The notes under the pieces are model-generated. The model made no database searches. It was not told where the DNA came from and saw nothing but the letters and a program-made list of their open reading frames with translations. The translations under genes were made by a program, and so were the position numbers. Below are positions 13,422-22,749 of a stretch of 37,086 nucleotides of DNA, piece after piece. The DNA is from a virus: IMG/VR virus record IMGVR_UViG_3300021517_000013, positions 1 through 37,086 of that record, one strand, 5' to 3'. Position 1 is the first letter of the stretch, and each line of letters opens with the position of its first letter.

Positions 13422-15974
13422 CTAAATTACTTGATAAGTGAATTGATACGACCAGGTTTGTGACGTAACATCACCTGCTACCCATTGTACCTTAGCTGTG
13501 TCATTAGCTGCCACACCAAACACCATTGCCCCTTGCCCGGCAATAGAACCACAAAATGCTGTACCTGCCACATCATCGGCTGCACCAAGGTTTGATGACA
13601 CGGGTAGTGTAATCTCAAAACTAGTAGTGGTAGCAGTAAGTGTGGGATCAGCCGTAAACCTACCAGATACAGTGACCGTATTACCAACTCGCATGTATTG
13701 GGCCTCAGTCATGGTAACATTCGCATCTAGGTTAGTCTCTGCTGAACGTGTTGGGGTATAAGTACCTGCTGCAAGTTCGACAGCACCGTTGCCAGTATCA
13801 ATGTCGGCACAGACGAAGCTATCATCAGTTTTGAGGGTATTAGCCGCACTCCTATATAGGTTGGTGTCAATTGCTCCTGCACCGCCTGGCCCCCATTCAT
13901 GCAACCCTGCTGCATCAACACTAAATCGTCTGACACCATCTGTAGTAATGAGGGCACTAAACGCTAAATCAGTTGAAGCTGCCCTAGCTGACCGAAGTTG
14001 GTCATTGGTACCTAAAATGTTGGCACCCATTCGGAATAGATTAGTGTCGGCGCTTAAGCCAAAGTGAATACCCGCTGATTCGACAGTATTATCAGCATTG
14101 TATGACAGCCAAAGAGTTCGTACTGTGGTGGCTCCTGAAGTTGAAGGGGCTGCAAACTTGGCCGAATAGCGATTGGTACCAAGCGTGTAACTAGCCACTT
14201 GTACACCAATGGCGTTAGTCCAGGTGCCTGAATTAGTACCGGCTTGTTCTATCGCTACGCCATAATCATCAGTTAATGTGCTACCTGCTCCGACAGTAGT
14301 CCCTTGAGAATAAAAGCCAACATTGGTAGTTACGTTATTTGTTCCGGAGTTTATACGGTTGATTGTAGAATTACCAAGGAAACCTACAACGAGTGATGTT
14401 GTTAGGGTACCGCCGTTAGCCTGTATTATTGGTTGTGAGACAAATCCACCGACTGGCCCAACTGAACGGGTAGAACCACTATTATTTTGTATAGTTGGGT
14501 GATTGTAGAATAAGAACCCCGAGCCGAAACCAAAGCCATCTTGTTGGAAAATTATCGTAGAACCATAATCCCATGCCACTGGATAACTTGCATTGCTGAA
14601 ATTAGCTGTGTAGGTATTATCGTTTTTTATGAAAGCATGAGTGGCTGTATAGGTTCTGTCGGTTGGTGCTAGCTCCAGTAACGACCCCGCACTTAATGCA
14701 CCGTCAAAGATAGCCTGGGCTGTACCACCAGTCGCTAAACCAACTTGGTTGGTGGTTGGTCTATATAGTCCATTATCGGTATCGTCGTCAAAAGCTAGGC
14801 TGGGTGCCGCAGCGGTACCATCAGGTGCTCTAACTAAACCTACTGGGGTAATACTGGTTAGTATAGCACCAGTGTTATCTTGCACCTCAAAAGCGTTGGC
14901 GGTTTGGCTAGAACGCATCTGTAGAACCAAAGCTTTTCTAGCTGTTGAACTAGGAGTATTCATTTGCTCTACAGTTGCATCAGTTGTAAGTGGTGCATTC
15001 AATAAAAACCTATTATTTACTGATCCAACTGTACCTAGGTAGAATCCACCTGATGAGCTAGTCTCTACATAACCATCAAAGAAGTTACGGCTGGATAACC
15101 CCGCAGAATACAGGTTGTAGTCAGTCACGCCAGCCGTCTGATTCTCAAGGTATAGGCCATAATTGGTCGTAAATGTACCACCACCAGTATTTGTATTTGA
15201 AACGATGATACAACCATAACCGGTTGTAATCGTGCCGGAACCAGTATTTTGAACATTCCCATATAGGCCATAAGCACTGGTAATCGTGCCGGCCGATTGT
15301 AGGGCGGCAATGCCTGGTAACCCAAAAGCACTACCAACCGTACCAGTGCCTCTATGTGCCGAACCGCCAAAGAATCCCGCTAAAATAATGCTCCCTGCTG
15401 TATTCCCCGCTAATGTAGCAGCCAAAGCTTCAATAGCTATTACGGTTGTTGGAGACGATGAGTAATTTGAAGCTAACTTGACATTTAGCCCATTGGTATA
15501 AACATTTGGTGTACCCGTTCTTGTTTCCTGAATGTTACTAACACTTGAATAAGTGCCAGCACCAAATAAGTCTTGTAGTAATGAGTTAATTTGGCCATTA
15601 CCGTCTACATCGGCATTAGCACCAACCGCTATATGGCCTGTGTATATAATGCCTGGGCTATCGGCTTGCCATTGGCTGTATAAATTAGTTGATCCTTGGG
15701 GTAAGTTATTAGTAGTAGCGGTGCCTAATAATGTGGTAAAGGCCGTCCAAGTGGTATTAGTTGCACCTTTAGCAAGAACAGTATTAGCGGCTGCACTGGA
15801 AGCGGCACTCGATCCAATGCCGAGTTTGGTTTGGATAGCTGTAATTTCTTCTTCGACTTTACCGTGTACATCAGTATGTTTTGGATTGGTAGCACCAAGA
15901 AACTGATCGTCATTATTAGATGTATCAGTTTGAGAATGTATGCTTGTTGGGTAATCTGGGGATGGGTTAGCCAT
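13422..15974 (-). CDS. Large fiber protein with beta-helical repeats
   Basis: 850 aa, almost free of Cys, rich in Gly, Thr, Ser, Asn and Ala. The N-terminus carries PKHTDVHGKVEEEITAIQT, a short trimerising coiled coil common in phage fibers. Two arrays of Gly/Thr/Asn repeats with YGLY-type strands (about 209-290 and 515-620) look like beta-helix rungs. Each is followed by a similar block containing NLYSAG or SAKFAAP, suggesting an internal duplication. The C-terminal 120 residues form a widespread fiber-tip domain (AQYMRVGNTVTVSG, SFEITLPVSSN). Its location between capsid and adaptor genes is unusual for a tail fiber; it may be a head or neck fiber. Leaderless start is predicted. Confidence 0.78.
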   Translation of the reverse strand: MANPSPDYPTSIHSQTDTSNNDDQFLGATNPKHTDVHGKVEEEITAIQTKLGIGSSAASSAAANTVLAKGATNTTWTAFTTLLGTATTNNLPQGSTNLYSQWQADSPGIIYTGHIAVGANADVDGNGQINSLLQDLFGAGTYSSVSNIQETRTGTPNVYTNGLNVKLASNYSSSPTTVIAIEALAATLAGNTAGSIILAGFFGGSAHRGTGTVGSAFGLPGIAALQSAGTITSAYGLYGNVQNTGSGTITTGYGCIIVSNTNTGGGTFTTNYGLYLENQTAGVTDYNLYSAGLSSRNFFDGYVETSSSGGFYLGTVGSVNNRFLLNAPLTTDATVEQMNTPSSTARKALVLQMRSSQTANAFEVQDNTGAILTSITPVGLVRAPDGTAAAPSLAFDDDTDNGLYRPTTNQVGLATGGTAQAIFDGALSAGSLLELAPTDRTYTATHAFIKNDNTYTANFSNASYPVAWDYGSTIIFQQDGFGFGSGFLFYNHPTIQNNSGSTRSVGPVGGFVSQPIIQANGGTLTTSLVVGFLGNSTINRINSGTNNVTTNVGFYSQGTTVGAGSTLTDDYGVAIEQAGTNSGTWTNAIGVQVASYTLGTNRYSAKFAAPSTSGATTVRTLWLSYNADNTVESAGIHFGLSADTNLFRMGANILGTNDQLRSARAASTDLAFSALITTDGVRRFSVDAAGLHEWGPGGAGAIDTNLYRSAANTLKTDDSFVCADIDTGNGAVELAAGTYTPTRSAETNLDANVTMTEAQYMRVGNTVTVSGRFTADPTLTATTTSFEITLPVSSNLGAADDVAGTAFCGSIAGQGAMVFGVAANDTAKVQWVAGDVTSQTWSYQFTYQVI

Positions 15975-15980
15975 AACCCA

Positions 15981-15989
15981 ATTATAGCA
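15981..15989 (-). promoter_or_regulatory. Extended -10 (TGCTATAAT) 6 bases before fiber ATG; leaderless
   Basis: A perfect TGCTATAAT on the minus strand ends 6 bases before ATG 15974. No -35 match and no ribosome site are present. This is the best example of the leaderless extended -10 architecture seen here. Confidence 0.65.
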
Positions 15990-16007
15990 ATAATAGCTAG
16001 ATCAGGA

Positions 16008-16298
16008 TTATTCAGGATCACTAGCCTTAAGTGCCTTTTCTAGCATGTCGATTGTCTTTTCGTTTTTTTCTTTAGCCGTGGCAAGTTGTCTTCTATTGGC
16101 TTCATAGTCAGTCAATTCTTCCTTAGCTAAATGTCTGAATAATTCCTCATCGTCTTTGCAAGCCCGATAGATTTTATCGACTAAAATACTAATTCTGGCA
16201 TTAGCTTGTTTATGTTGGGCTTCTGGTATAAGGGCATAGCTCTTAATAACGTTAATCGCATTTGTGAACCGCTCACGTTTGAATTGTTCTGATAACAT
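16008..16298 (-). CDS. Small helical protein, unknown
   Basis: 96 aa, highly charged and helical throughout (FKRERFTNAINVIKSYAL, ANRRQLATAKEKNEKTIDML). No cysteine cluster or membrane segment other than isolated residues. Start ATG at 16298 behind AAAGGGGAG. It lies between the sugar-enzyme island and the large fiber and shows no clear link to either. The function is not recognised. Confidence 0.65.
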   Translation of the reverse strand: MLSEQFKRERFTNAINVIKSYALIPEAQHKQANARISILVDKIYRACKDDEELFRHLAKEELTDYEANRRQLATAKEKNEKTIDMLEKALKASDPE

Positions 16299-16311
16299 AA
16301 CTCCCCTTTCG

Positions 16312-16581
16312 TTAATCTAACATTATGTCTGGGCCCATAAACTCCCGAATCTTCCGCATAGCAGCATCTTCTAACTCTTGGTCGCTTATCATTGCTTTAG
16401 AATCATTGTAAATCCGTTCTTTGAATAATTCAAAGTCAAATGAACGTACACTCTCACGACTCATACCATAAGACTTATGCCAGACATGTTGGCCCCGACG
16501 GATTTCGACTGCGATTATTGCTTTATCATCTTTGATCTGGAAGTCGGTAATTCGCATTTTGGTGTGTTTCTTACGGGCCAT
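16312..16581 (-). CDS. Small basic protein, unknown
   Basis: 89 aa. The first half suggests a small beta sheet (MRITDFQIKDDKAIIAVEIR, GQHVWHKSYGM) and the second half is helical (FDFELFKERIYNDSK, DAAMRKIREFMG). AAGGTG lies upstream of the ATG. It directly follows the last glycosyltransferase gene (4-base gap), so it may belong to that operon. No family is recognised. Confidence 0.65.
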   Translation of the reverse strand: MARKKHTKMRITDFQIKDDKAIIAVEIRRGQHVWHKSYGMSRESVRSFDFELFKERIYNDSKAMISDQELEDAAMRKIREFMGPDIMLD

Positions 16582-16585
16582 AACA

Positions 16586-17644
16586 TCACCTTAGATTCAT
16601 TAAAAATTCTTTAATCCGATCGGCTTCATAATCGAAATCAACCACCTTACAAAACTGCTTATAAGCTCGGTAAGACAAGTCAAAATACTCGTCTGGCTGG
16701 GCGTAGTGTTTAACCTTTTCGGCTATTTCACTAGGAGACAGGTTATCAATTGCAATACATGTTCTGCCATCAAGCAGTAGGTCTTCACCGAGTTTACCAG
16801 CATAATCATTAATAGCGGTAATAACTGGTACACCACAAGCATAACTATTAAATAGAATGTGTCCATAACCATCACCACCTGGTTTCACCTGCCAAACAAA
16901 CTTGCTATCTTGGATTGCCTGGGCTACTTGAATGGTACCGTGTCTAGCACCATCTCGACTCTGCCCACCATAAATCTTAACTTGGCCATCAACTAGCTTT
17001 TCAACTTCTAATAATGTGTTATAGCTTGGATACTGTTCTGGTACATTTAACAATGATGTTATATAGGCTGGCTTTTCTTTCAAGATTGGCTTAAAGATGT
17101 TCAAATCAAACTCTTGGTGATACTCAATAAAATTAAGTTCAGTACCTTCACGGCGGGCAAACTCTGGGATCAAATCCCACTTCAGCCTTGCACTAGCCAT
17201 AATGTTTTCAGCATAAATACCATCCCATTGATTACCTACCTGATAGATTAGTTTGGCATTAGGCTTATGTTCAGCGATTAATCTTCGGAACGGTTCGATG
17301 TGTTGGGGCAAAGATGCAATTACAACATCAATGTCAAGCTTGCGAAAGTTGTCAAAATCAATAGCTTTATTGTAATAACCAGAATCAATGTCTTGACAGT
17401 AGTAAATACCATTCTCAACCTTCGTGATGTTATTAAGCGGTTGGCTACCGTCAACTGGCTTATAGCCTTGGGCTGTGGTCAAATACTGTTGAATAGTAGC
17501 GGGGTGATCGTAAACTTTCCAATAGCCTTCTTCGGCCCATTCAGTACCGATCGGTCTATAAACGTTTCCTCCTAGTCTATTCTCGAATAGCATAATAAAA
17601 CTATTTAAAAGCCCAGCGTGGTGGAAGTCACAAAAGACATTCAT
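16586..17644 (-). CDS. Glycosyltransferase, GT-B fold (GT4-like)
   Basis: 352 aa. The C-terminal half has the nucleotide-sugar site of GT-B enzymes: VWQVKPGGDGYGHILFNSYA followed by CGVPVITAINDYAG and a helical tail. The Glu-x7-Glu pair typical of GT4 is not conserved, so it is a divergent member or may have altered chemistry. N-terminal Rossmann-like strands include IDVVIASLPQHIEPF and AKLIYQVGNQWDGIYA. The gene is the last of the sugar island and overlaps the preceding GT gene by 4 bases. The donor sugar cannot be told from sequence. Confidence 0.72.
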   Translation of the reverse strand: MNVFCDFHHAGLLNSFIMLFENRLGGNVYRPIGTEWAEEGYWKVYDHPATIQQYLTTAQGYKPVDGSQPLNNITKVENGIYYCQDIDSGYYNKAIDFDNFRKLDIDVVIASLPQHIEPFRRLIAEHKPNAKLIYQVGNQWDGIYAENIMASARLKWDLIPEFARREGTELNFIEYHQEFDLNIFKPILKEKPAYITSLLNVPEQYPSYNTLLEVEKLVDGQVKIYGGQSRDGARHGTIQVAQAIQDSKFVWQVKPGGDGYGHILFNSYACGVPVITAINDYAGKLGEDLLLDGRTCIAIDNLSPSEIAEKVKHYAQPDEYFDLSYRAYKQFCKVVDFDYEADRIKEFLMNLR

Positions 17645-18363
17645 AATCCAGCCTCCAACAAAAGATCGACCCCTTTTTGAGCCAACTTCTTGAATCTTGG
17701 ATCAAGATTGGGTTGTTGCAAACAAGTAGCTAAGTAGCCCCTAAACTGCGTTGGGTGATAAGTTATAATCTCGCCTCGCTCTAACAAACTCATGTTATGG
17801 CTAAGACCATTCATGTGGTAAAACATTGGATTTGGATAAGGATACTGATAAGTCGGCACACAGAGATTGTCCAGCTCTTTACAGAATAGACCAAAGTGGT
17901 CGTATTTATTATCAACTACACCAAAATTACAATTGGTTCTCCTTAAGGTTTCAAGGTTTACCCAAAGGTTAGATGGGTGTAAACGGTTATCACCATCACC
18001 CTCTTTGTAGCCAATCACATCATAGGTTATAGACTTAAGGGCAACATCAGTAAAGAATGAGTCTTGAGTGATAAATAAATCTTGTTCAGTGAACCAAACA
18101 AACTCAGCCTCACATAGACTAAGTGCTAGGTTGACTGCCACATCCCGCCAATCTTGCCCATGGGTTATCTCACTGTTGTTGAAGCAGGTAACTCGGTATG
18201 GTGATAAGTCAGCCTGAACAAAAGCGGTATAATCTTCACCTTGATGTGTCTCGGTAAAGACTACAAAGACCTGTTTGAACCGGTCTCTATTTTCTTTAAT
18301 AAAAGCCCGCCACAATGGGTAGTCACAACTCCGTGGCCAGCAGACTATTACGTCATAGTCCAT
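17641..18363 (-). CDS. Putative glycosyltransferase, GT-A like
   Basis: 240 aa. A single domain with VIVCWPRSCDYPLWRAF at the N-terminus and FVWFTEQDLFIT (E93-Q94-D95), which sits where GT-A enzymes carry the metal-binding DxD. Trp- and Tyr-rich C-terminal part (YQYPYPNPMFYHMNGLSHNM). It overlaps both neighbours in the island. The fold call rests on this motif and on context, so an alternative such as a nucleotide-sugar-binding relative is possible. Confidence 0.6.
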   Translation of the reverse strand: MDYDVIVCWPRSCDYPLWRAFIKENRDRFKQVFVVFTETHQGEDYTAFVQADLSPYRVTCFNNSEITHGQDWRDVAVNLALSLCEAEFVWFTEQDLFITQDSFFTDVALKSITYDVIGYKEGDGDNRLHPSNLWVNLETLRRTNCNFGVVDNKYDHFGLFCKELDNLCVPTYQYPYPNPMFYHMNGLSHNMSLLERGEIITYHPTQFRGYLATCLQQPNLDPRFKKLAQKGVDLLLEAGL

Positions 18364-19361
18364 CTTGGTAGTACCTCATAATACATAAGCATTCGTTTGG
18401 CTATGGCTGATCGATTCAATTCGTAATGATTACATAGTCGATCAAGAGCTAGCTTATAGTCTGTTAATTGGTTTTTTAGGGCTGGTTCTTTGAAATTCTC
18501 AGCAAAGATCGACCAGAAGGTAACACGTCGCTCTAACTCTAACTTTTCCTGTTCAGTATTAAACCCAACCTGTGGTAAGGGTTTATTAAGATCAAGTAAA
18601 CCGAAGATGCCACTAGACAAGCTGCCTACATGCAACCAGGCTGTTTGTGGTGCCCAGATGTTGGTTCTGGCATCGTAGTCTGGTTGATCGTCTGTAGCAC
18701 CATGGTGCTGTGGCTCATACCAAATCTGGCTTTCAGGAACGATTGAGTGGATTTGTAAGCTAGTATTCACAAAAGTATCACCTGCACAATCGGCCTCGGC
18801 CGGTTCATTCAAACCATCAATTACTTGGCCTGGCTTCCATAGTTTGGCACAGAAATTACGATCGGTCTTAAGTAGTAGTGCTCTACTAGAGAAAAAGAAG
18901 TTAGGCCAGAAGTTACAGCCCTGGTCTCCTAATCCTTCATAACTTAAGCTCCACTTAATTGCTGCCTTATCGAGAATCTCTTGTGAACAACTACCACGTT
19001 TTGAACCGACAACTTGGTATTGGCCACTCTCTAGTAGTTCAAAGCACTGTTTAACCTTGCCTTTGCGGAAAACAAAAGCATCGTCTTCGATAAGCATAAT
19101 GTGCTTTTCCTTACAGATACCAAGTAGCTCATCGATGGCGTTACCATGGTCGATCATTCTTAGACTATCTATAAACTCGCAATTGGTTGTTGCAGTTAGT
19201 AGATCGTAGATAAAGTTTATTGACTCTTTATCAGTTTGCCCATTTATACAAACATAAAGTTTATCAACCTCATCACGCCAAACACTTTCATAGTGTTGCA
19301 TCCAGTAATAAAGTAAAAACGGATCACCAGGAGTGGGTAAGATTACAGCCCGACTAGACAT
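18348..19361 (-). CDS. Putative glycosyltransferase, GT-A like (GT2-type)
   Basis: 337 aa. The N-terminal domain reads AVILPTPGDPFLLYYWMQHY, DKLYVCINGQTDKES, then HGNAIDELLGICKEKHIML and IEDDAFVF (E92-D93-D94), a convincing DxD in GT-A context. A later HHGATDDQPDYD and WLHVGSLSSGIFG could shape the acceptor site. The gene overlaps its neighbours by 8 and 16 bases. The C-terminal 80 residues are helical. Sugar and acceptor are unknown. Confidence 0.68.
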   Translation of the reverse strand: MSSRAVILPTPGDPFLLYYWMQHYESVWRDEVDKLYVCINGQTDKESINFIYDLLTATTNCEFIDSLRMIDHGNAIDELLGICKEKHIMLIEDDAFVFRKGKVKQCFELLESGQYQVVGSKRGSCSQEILDKAAIKWSLSYEGLGDQGCNFWPNFFFSSRALLLKTDRNFCAKLWKPGQVIDGLNEPAEADCAGDTFVNTSLQIHSIVPESQIWYEPQHHGATDDQPDYDARTNIWAPQTAWLHVGSLSSGIFGLLDLNKPLPQVGFNTEQEKLELERRVTFWSIFAENFKEPALKNQLTDYKLALDRLCNHYELNRSAIAKRMLMYYEVLPRWTMT

Positions 19362-19875
19362 AAATTAATGCCACCCCCGTACTACTTTTATTGTAGATTA
19401 ATTCGCCATTAACCCCTTGATCGGCTAGCTCATCCCACAACTTATAAACTTCAACCCCTGGATTATCAGCTATACCAGCATCATGCAAAGCGATAACACC
19501 ACCCTTTTTGACTAACGGGCCATACATCTCATAGTCTTGCTTTACACCTTCATAAGTATGGTCTCCGTCTATGAACAGAAAGTCAACCTTACTACCGGCT
19601 AAGGCTAGCTTAACCTCATCCCAAGTATCAACGCTATGTGAATCACCTTCGATTATGTCGGCATCATCAAACCTTAGCTTACTAGTATCGTTATCCACAC
19701 CAATCAAGATGTCTGGTTCAAAGGCTCGCCTCCAATCCTGGAGTGAATAACCAAGATGTACACCGATCTCCAGAATAACCTTTGGCTCTGACTTCTTAAC
19801 TTTTACAAGTAGTTCGAAAAGCTCATCGTGATTTTGTGAAGCTGTGGAGTATTCAACTACTTGTCTTATGTCCAT
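19354..19875 (-). CDS. SAM-dependent methyltransferase (Methyltransf_24-like)
   Basis: 173 aa. Class I Rossmann methyltransferase features are ILEIGVHLGYSL (motif I, E36/G38), IGVDNDTSKLRF (acidic loop for SAM ribose), then DFLFIDGDHTYEGVKQDYEM (D103-x-D105-H106) and KKGGVIALHD. The DGDHTYE signature is shared with sugar O-methyltransferases and CmcI-like enzymes in carbohydrate clusters. It overlaps the next methyltransferase gene by 10 bases. In this island it most likely methylates a glycan or its precursor. Confidence 0.82.
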   Translation of the reverse strand: MDIRQVVEYSTASQNHDELFELLVKVKKSEPKVILEIGVHLGYSLQDWRRAFEPDILIGVDNDTSKLRFDDADIIEGDSHSVDTWDEVKLALAGSKVDFLFIDGDHTYEGVKQDYEMYGPLVKKGGVIALHDAGIADNPGVEVYKLWDELADQGVNGELIYNKSSTGVALIYV

Positions 19876-20525
19876 TGGTAATCCTGTTCGGTGGTTTTAT
19901 AGAAGCCGGTCATACCCCTTGGGGTGGGGAAGTGGAATGGTCGTAAACTGCCGTTTATTATTAGCGTATTCATGGCTTCTGGAATACGGCCATAAGGCCA
20001 GGCGAAGCCATGTTCTTGATTATCGATTTGGTGCATGTGACGGTGGAGATCGTGAATAAATAGGTAGCCGCCTGGTTTTAGACTCTTATAGAATTGTAGG
20101 AGTTCAGCAAAGCGGGTCTGCGGTTCTGTGTCAAGCAGGATCATACCATACTCAAACTCCGGTTCGTAATCGGCTACATCCATTAGGCTTGAAACAACAT
20201 ACTTATCAAGGGCCAGTTTTTTAAAGCGGTTCTTAGATTTCAGGTGGTTTTCAGGTAAGAACTCAATGGTGTGAACCTCACCAAAACCATTCTCTTTACA
20301 GCCCAAGGCCATGTAGCTTGCTCCAATGCCCTCATGTGTACCAGTCTCTAAAACATACTCTGGTTTTAACACTCGAACCATTGCAAACAAAAATTCGCCA
20401 ATCTCGCATTCAACCCCACCACTATTAAAAGAAAAGTAGTTATTACCATCAATACCACTGTATTCAGACTCATTATGAAGCTGTAAGCTTCTATCTTTTT
20501 GCTGCATGTATTTTGTGGGTGTCAT
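19866..20525 (-). CDS. SAM-dependent methyltransferase, CmcI-like
   Basis: 219 aa from ATG 20525, chosen because it makes the usual ATGA overlap with the upstream stop and has AAGGAG and GGAG before it; a start 7 codons earlier is possible. Motif I is YVLETGTHEGIGASYMALG, the acidic strand VHTIEFLPENH, and MILLDTEPQTRFAELLQFYK plus LKPGGYLFIHDLHRH corresponds to the catalytic region of CmcI/Methyltransf_24 enzymes. His-rich HDLHRHMHQ could bind metal. Likely modifies a sugar along with the adjacent methyltransferase. Confidence 0.78.
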   Translation of the reverse strand: MTPTKYMQQKDRSLQLHNESEYSGIDGNNYFSFNSGGVECEIGEFLFAMVRVLKPEYVLETGTHEGIGASYMALGCKENGFGEVHTIEFLPENHLKSKNRFKKLALDKYVVSSLMDVADYEPEFEYGMILLDTEPQTRFAELLQFYKSLKPGGYLFIHDLHRHMHQIDNQEHGFAWPYGRIPEAMNTLIINGSLRPFHFPTPRGMTGFYKTTEQDYQWT

Positions 20526-21517
20526 TTCTCCAAATACTCCTTCCATTGTTTTTTAACTATGTCTTTGCCGAATAACTCGATAGCTTTAGTGCGACCATTT
20601 TGACTTATCATTTGACGTAACTTATTATCCTTTAGTAGTTGTTCTAAGTAAGTTCGTAATTGATCCAGGTCATCACTCACAAAGCCGTACATACCATTCC
20701 GAAGAATGTCTGGTACTTCAAACGTATCTTGGTTAAAGTCGGTTGAGTTGCCGTATTGTGGGCCGATAGAGACTATTGGAATACCGGTCATAAATGCTTC
20801 AATAAAGTTTAAGGTATAACAGGCTGGGTGAGTACCAGTATAAAAGTATACTCTAGCATCTCGCATCTTAGCCTTCATTTTCTCATAGCTTAAGCACCCG
20901 CCGTTTAAGTGAGTATCATCATTATTGGGGCCATAGACATGAGCATCTAAGCCTTTGGTGGTAGTTTCGTATACATCATAGTTACAATAACTACCCCTTG
21001 ACCGCATAGATTGTGCAAAGGTAACTATCTCATTAGTTGCACCATTATAATTACCAAACTCGGCTGGATCTTTATAAAAGCGGATTGTGGCGTCTTGGCC
21101 AATGTTATTAGGTATTCTAGCCTCATAGGGGCTGTAGCGTAATACTTCCATGCCTTCATTCTTGAATTGTTTAAGCCGCTCTTCAGTTGCGAAGGTGGAT
21201 TGACCAATCGATCGCCAAATAACTCTTTTGTGTTTAATCCTTGGCCAGTTAAGTTCGATCCATTCTGGAACGTGCATTATTATGATTACATCGGCCCACT
21301 CGATTTGTTCTTCGTGTAGGTTGCTCTGGTTATGTATCATTGATACATCTGCCAGGTGTTGGTGGTATTTATGGCCTAACGCTGGCCGAATGTCAGCATG
21401 CGGTTTCTTGGGATTAATGTAAGCACCAATTGAAAAGTAATCATAGCCCAGCTCTTCAAAGAGCTTAAGTTCGTCGTATTCAAGTATTGCATGACAGCTC
21501 AAATAGAGTATTTTCAT
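20522..21517 (-). CDS. Glycosyltransferase, GT-B fold (GT4-like)
   Basis: 331 aa. The N-terminal Rossmann part is MKILYLSCHAILEYDELKLF, with ADVIIIMHVPEWIELNWP. The C-terminal donor site is GTHPACYTLNFIEAFMTGIP followed by IVSIGPQYGNSTDF, with one of the two glutamates of the GT4 Ex7E motif kept. The helical end matches GT4 proteins (GRTKAIELFGKDIVKKQW). Overlaps neighbours by 4 bases on both sides. Expected to act at the cytoplasmic side; no membrane segment is present. Confidence 0.78.
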   Translation of the reverse strand: MKILYLSCHAILEYDELKLFEELGYDYFSIGAYINPKKPHADIRPALGHKYHQHLADVSMIHNQSNLHEEQIEWADVIIIMHVPEWIELNWPRIKHKRVIWRSIGQSTFATEERLKQFKNEGMEVLRYSPYEARIPNNIGQDATIRFYKDPAEFGNYNGATNEIVTFAQSMRSRGSYCNYDVYETTTKGLDAHVYGPNNDDTHLNGGCLSYEKMKAKMRDARVYFYTGTHPACYTLNFIEAFMTGIPIVSIGPQYGNSTDFNQDTFEVPDILRNGMYGFVSDDLDQLRTYLEQLLKDNKLRQMISQNGRTKAIELFGKDIVKKQWKEYLEK

Positions 21518-22641
21518 GTTTGATCGCCTCCTGCCATAATTAAGTTTAGCCGATCAAACATAAGCTTTCCAACCGCATCAAAACTAAACTTATCAAGAAC
21601 AGTCTTACGAGCTGTTTGACCGATCTTTTCGGCCTTATCTTTATTGTCATAAGCCCACCGCATTGTTTTTCTAACGTCTTGAATTTCAACCTTACCCCAC
21701 TTCTGATCTGGTAAGTACCAATGGGTATTACGAGTATTAGTTACTGGTATCATCTCAACTGGTAGCAACAACGCATCCTTTTTATGAGTTAGGTATTCAT
21801 GGATTCCACCAACATTACTACTGATAATTGGCTTACCAAGTAACATGGCTTCCATCTGCGGCACCCCCCAACCTTCACCACGGTGAGTTGATACAAAGCA
21901 ATGAAAGCTCCTGTGAAAGCGATAGACTTGGGGTCGATCCATCAAATCACGGTACAAATAGACAGGGGGATAATACTTTTGGTTCAAAGCGGCTTTAATA
22001 GCCCCAATGGCTTGTGAGATCTCTTGACGCTTGGTAACACTGAAATCATCAACATAAGTCTTAATCACCAGACTTACATCATCTTTGTCAGTGAATTCAG
22101 ACCAATAGGCTCTAAGCAGTGCATCAGGATTCTTACGTTCCGTCCATTCAAAGATTGAATAAAAGGCGAATGTACGGTCAGCTTTGCAATGATAAGGTTT
22201 AATTGACTCCGGTTTTACAGTGGTGCTAATGGCCTCTGGTATTACAAAAATTGGCTTGGTTACTCCTGAATCAAGGATGGCCTGTTTGTTAAATTCTGAA
22301 GCCGTCCAAACCTCATCCATTAAATGGCAGTTTTCCGCAAACTCTGGTGGTAGTTTAGTAGTTTCCCAGATTACCCGCCCAATGTTGTACTTACCTGGTT
22401 CGTGAAATTTCTTAAACTGGTCTGGCGTAGTGTGGATTATCTTAAAAAAGTAGTCGAGTGGGCGATCTTCAAGTTGACTAACAATCTTACCCATCTCTTG
22501 GTAATCGGCTTGTTCTCTAGTATAACGTGGTATTCGACAACTAACTTCAATGCCTTGTGAAACTAGGGCACCGATGTCGTTACGGCAAGCTTCACCATAA
22601 CCAGAATAATCTAAACTAGGGCCGATGTATTGAACATTCAT
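21514..22641 (-). CDS. Glycosyltransferase family 4-like
   Basis: 375 aa. Complete GT4 layout: N-terminal IGPSLDYSGYGEACRNDIGA, a central DEVWTASEFNKQAILDSG, a donor-domain opening FAFYSIFEWTERKNPDALLR, and the Ex7E motif HRGEGWGVPQMEAMLLGKP (E256 and E264). It is a retaining GT-B enzyme by family. It overlaps the tiny membrane protein gene upstream by 4 bases and the next GT downstream by 4 bases, showing that the island is one operon. Confidence 0.88.
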   Translation of the reverse strand: MNVQYIGPSLDYSGYGEACRNDIGALVSQGIEVSCRIPRYTREQADYQEMGKIVSQLEDRPLDYFFKIIHTTPDQFKKFHEPGKYNIGRVIWETTKLPPEFAENCHLMDEVWTASEFNKQAILDSGVTKPIFVIPEAISTTVKPESIKPYHCKADRTFAFYSIFEWTERKNPDALLRAYWSEFTDKDDVSLVIKTYVDDFSVTKRQEISQAIGAIKAALNQKYYPPVYLYRDLMDRPQVYRFHRSFHCFVSTHRGEGWGVPQMEAMLLGKPIISSNVGGIHEYLTHKKDALLLPVEMIPVTNTRNTHWYLPDQKWGKVEIQDVRKTMRWAYDNKDKAEKIGQTARKTVLDKFSFDAVGKLMFDRLNLIMAGGDQT

Positions 22642-22748
22642 TTCAACCGCCTTGACATAATAATCACTATGATAAGTAAAGCCGCTGCCGAACCTAATAA
22701 GAATAAATCCCAGTAGAGTAAGGATAGCCAGCTAGTAGTATCAAACAT
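22638..22748 (-). CDS. 36-aa single-span membrane protein
   Basis: Reads MFDTTSWLSLLYWDLF, then LLGSAAALLIIVIIM and a positive end (SRRLK), giving one transmembrane helix with the C-terminus predicted inside. ATG at 22748 follows AGGAGGT by 6 bases, one of the best ribosome sites in the window, located inside the end of the preceding GT gene. Its stop overlaps the next GT by ATGA. It may anchor the sugar enzymes at the membrane or act on its own. A longer frame upstream is not supported. Confidence 0.65.
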   Translation of the reverse strand: MFDTTSWLSLLYWDLFLLGSAAALLIIVIIMSRRLK

Positions 22749-22749
22749 C

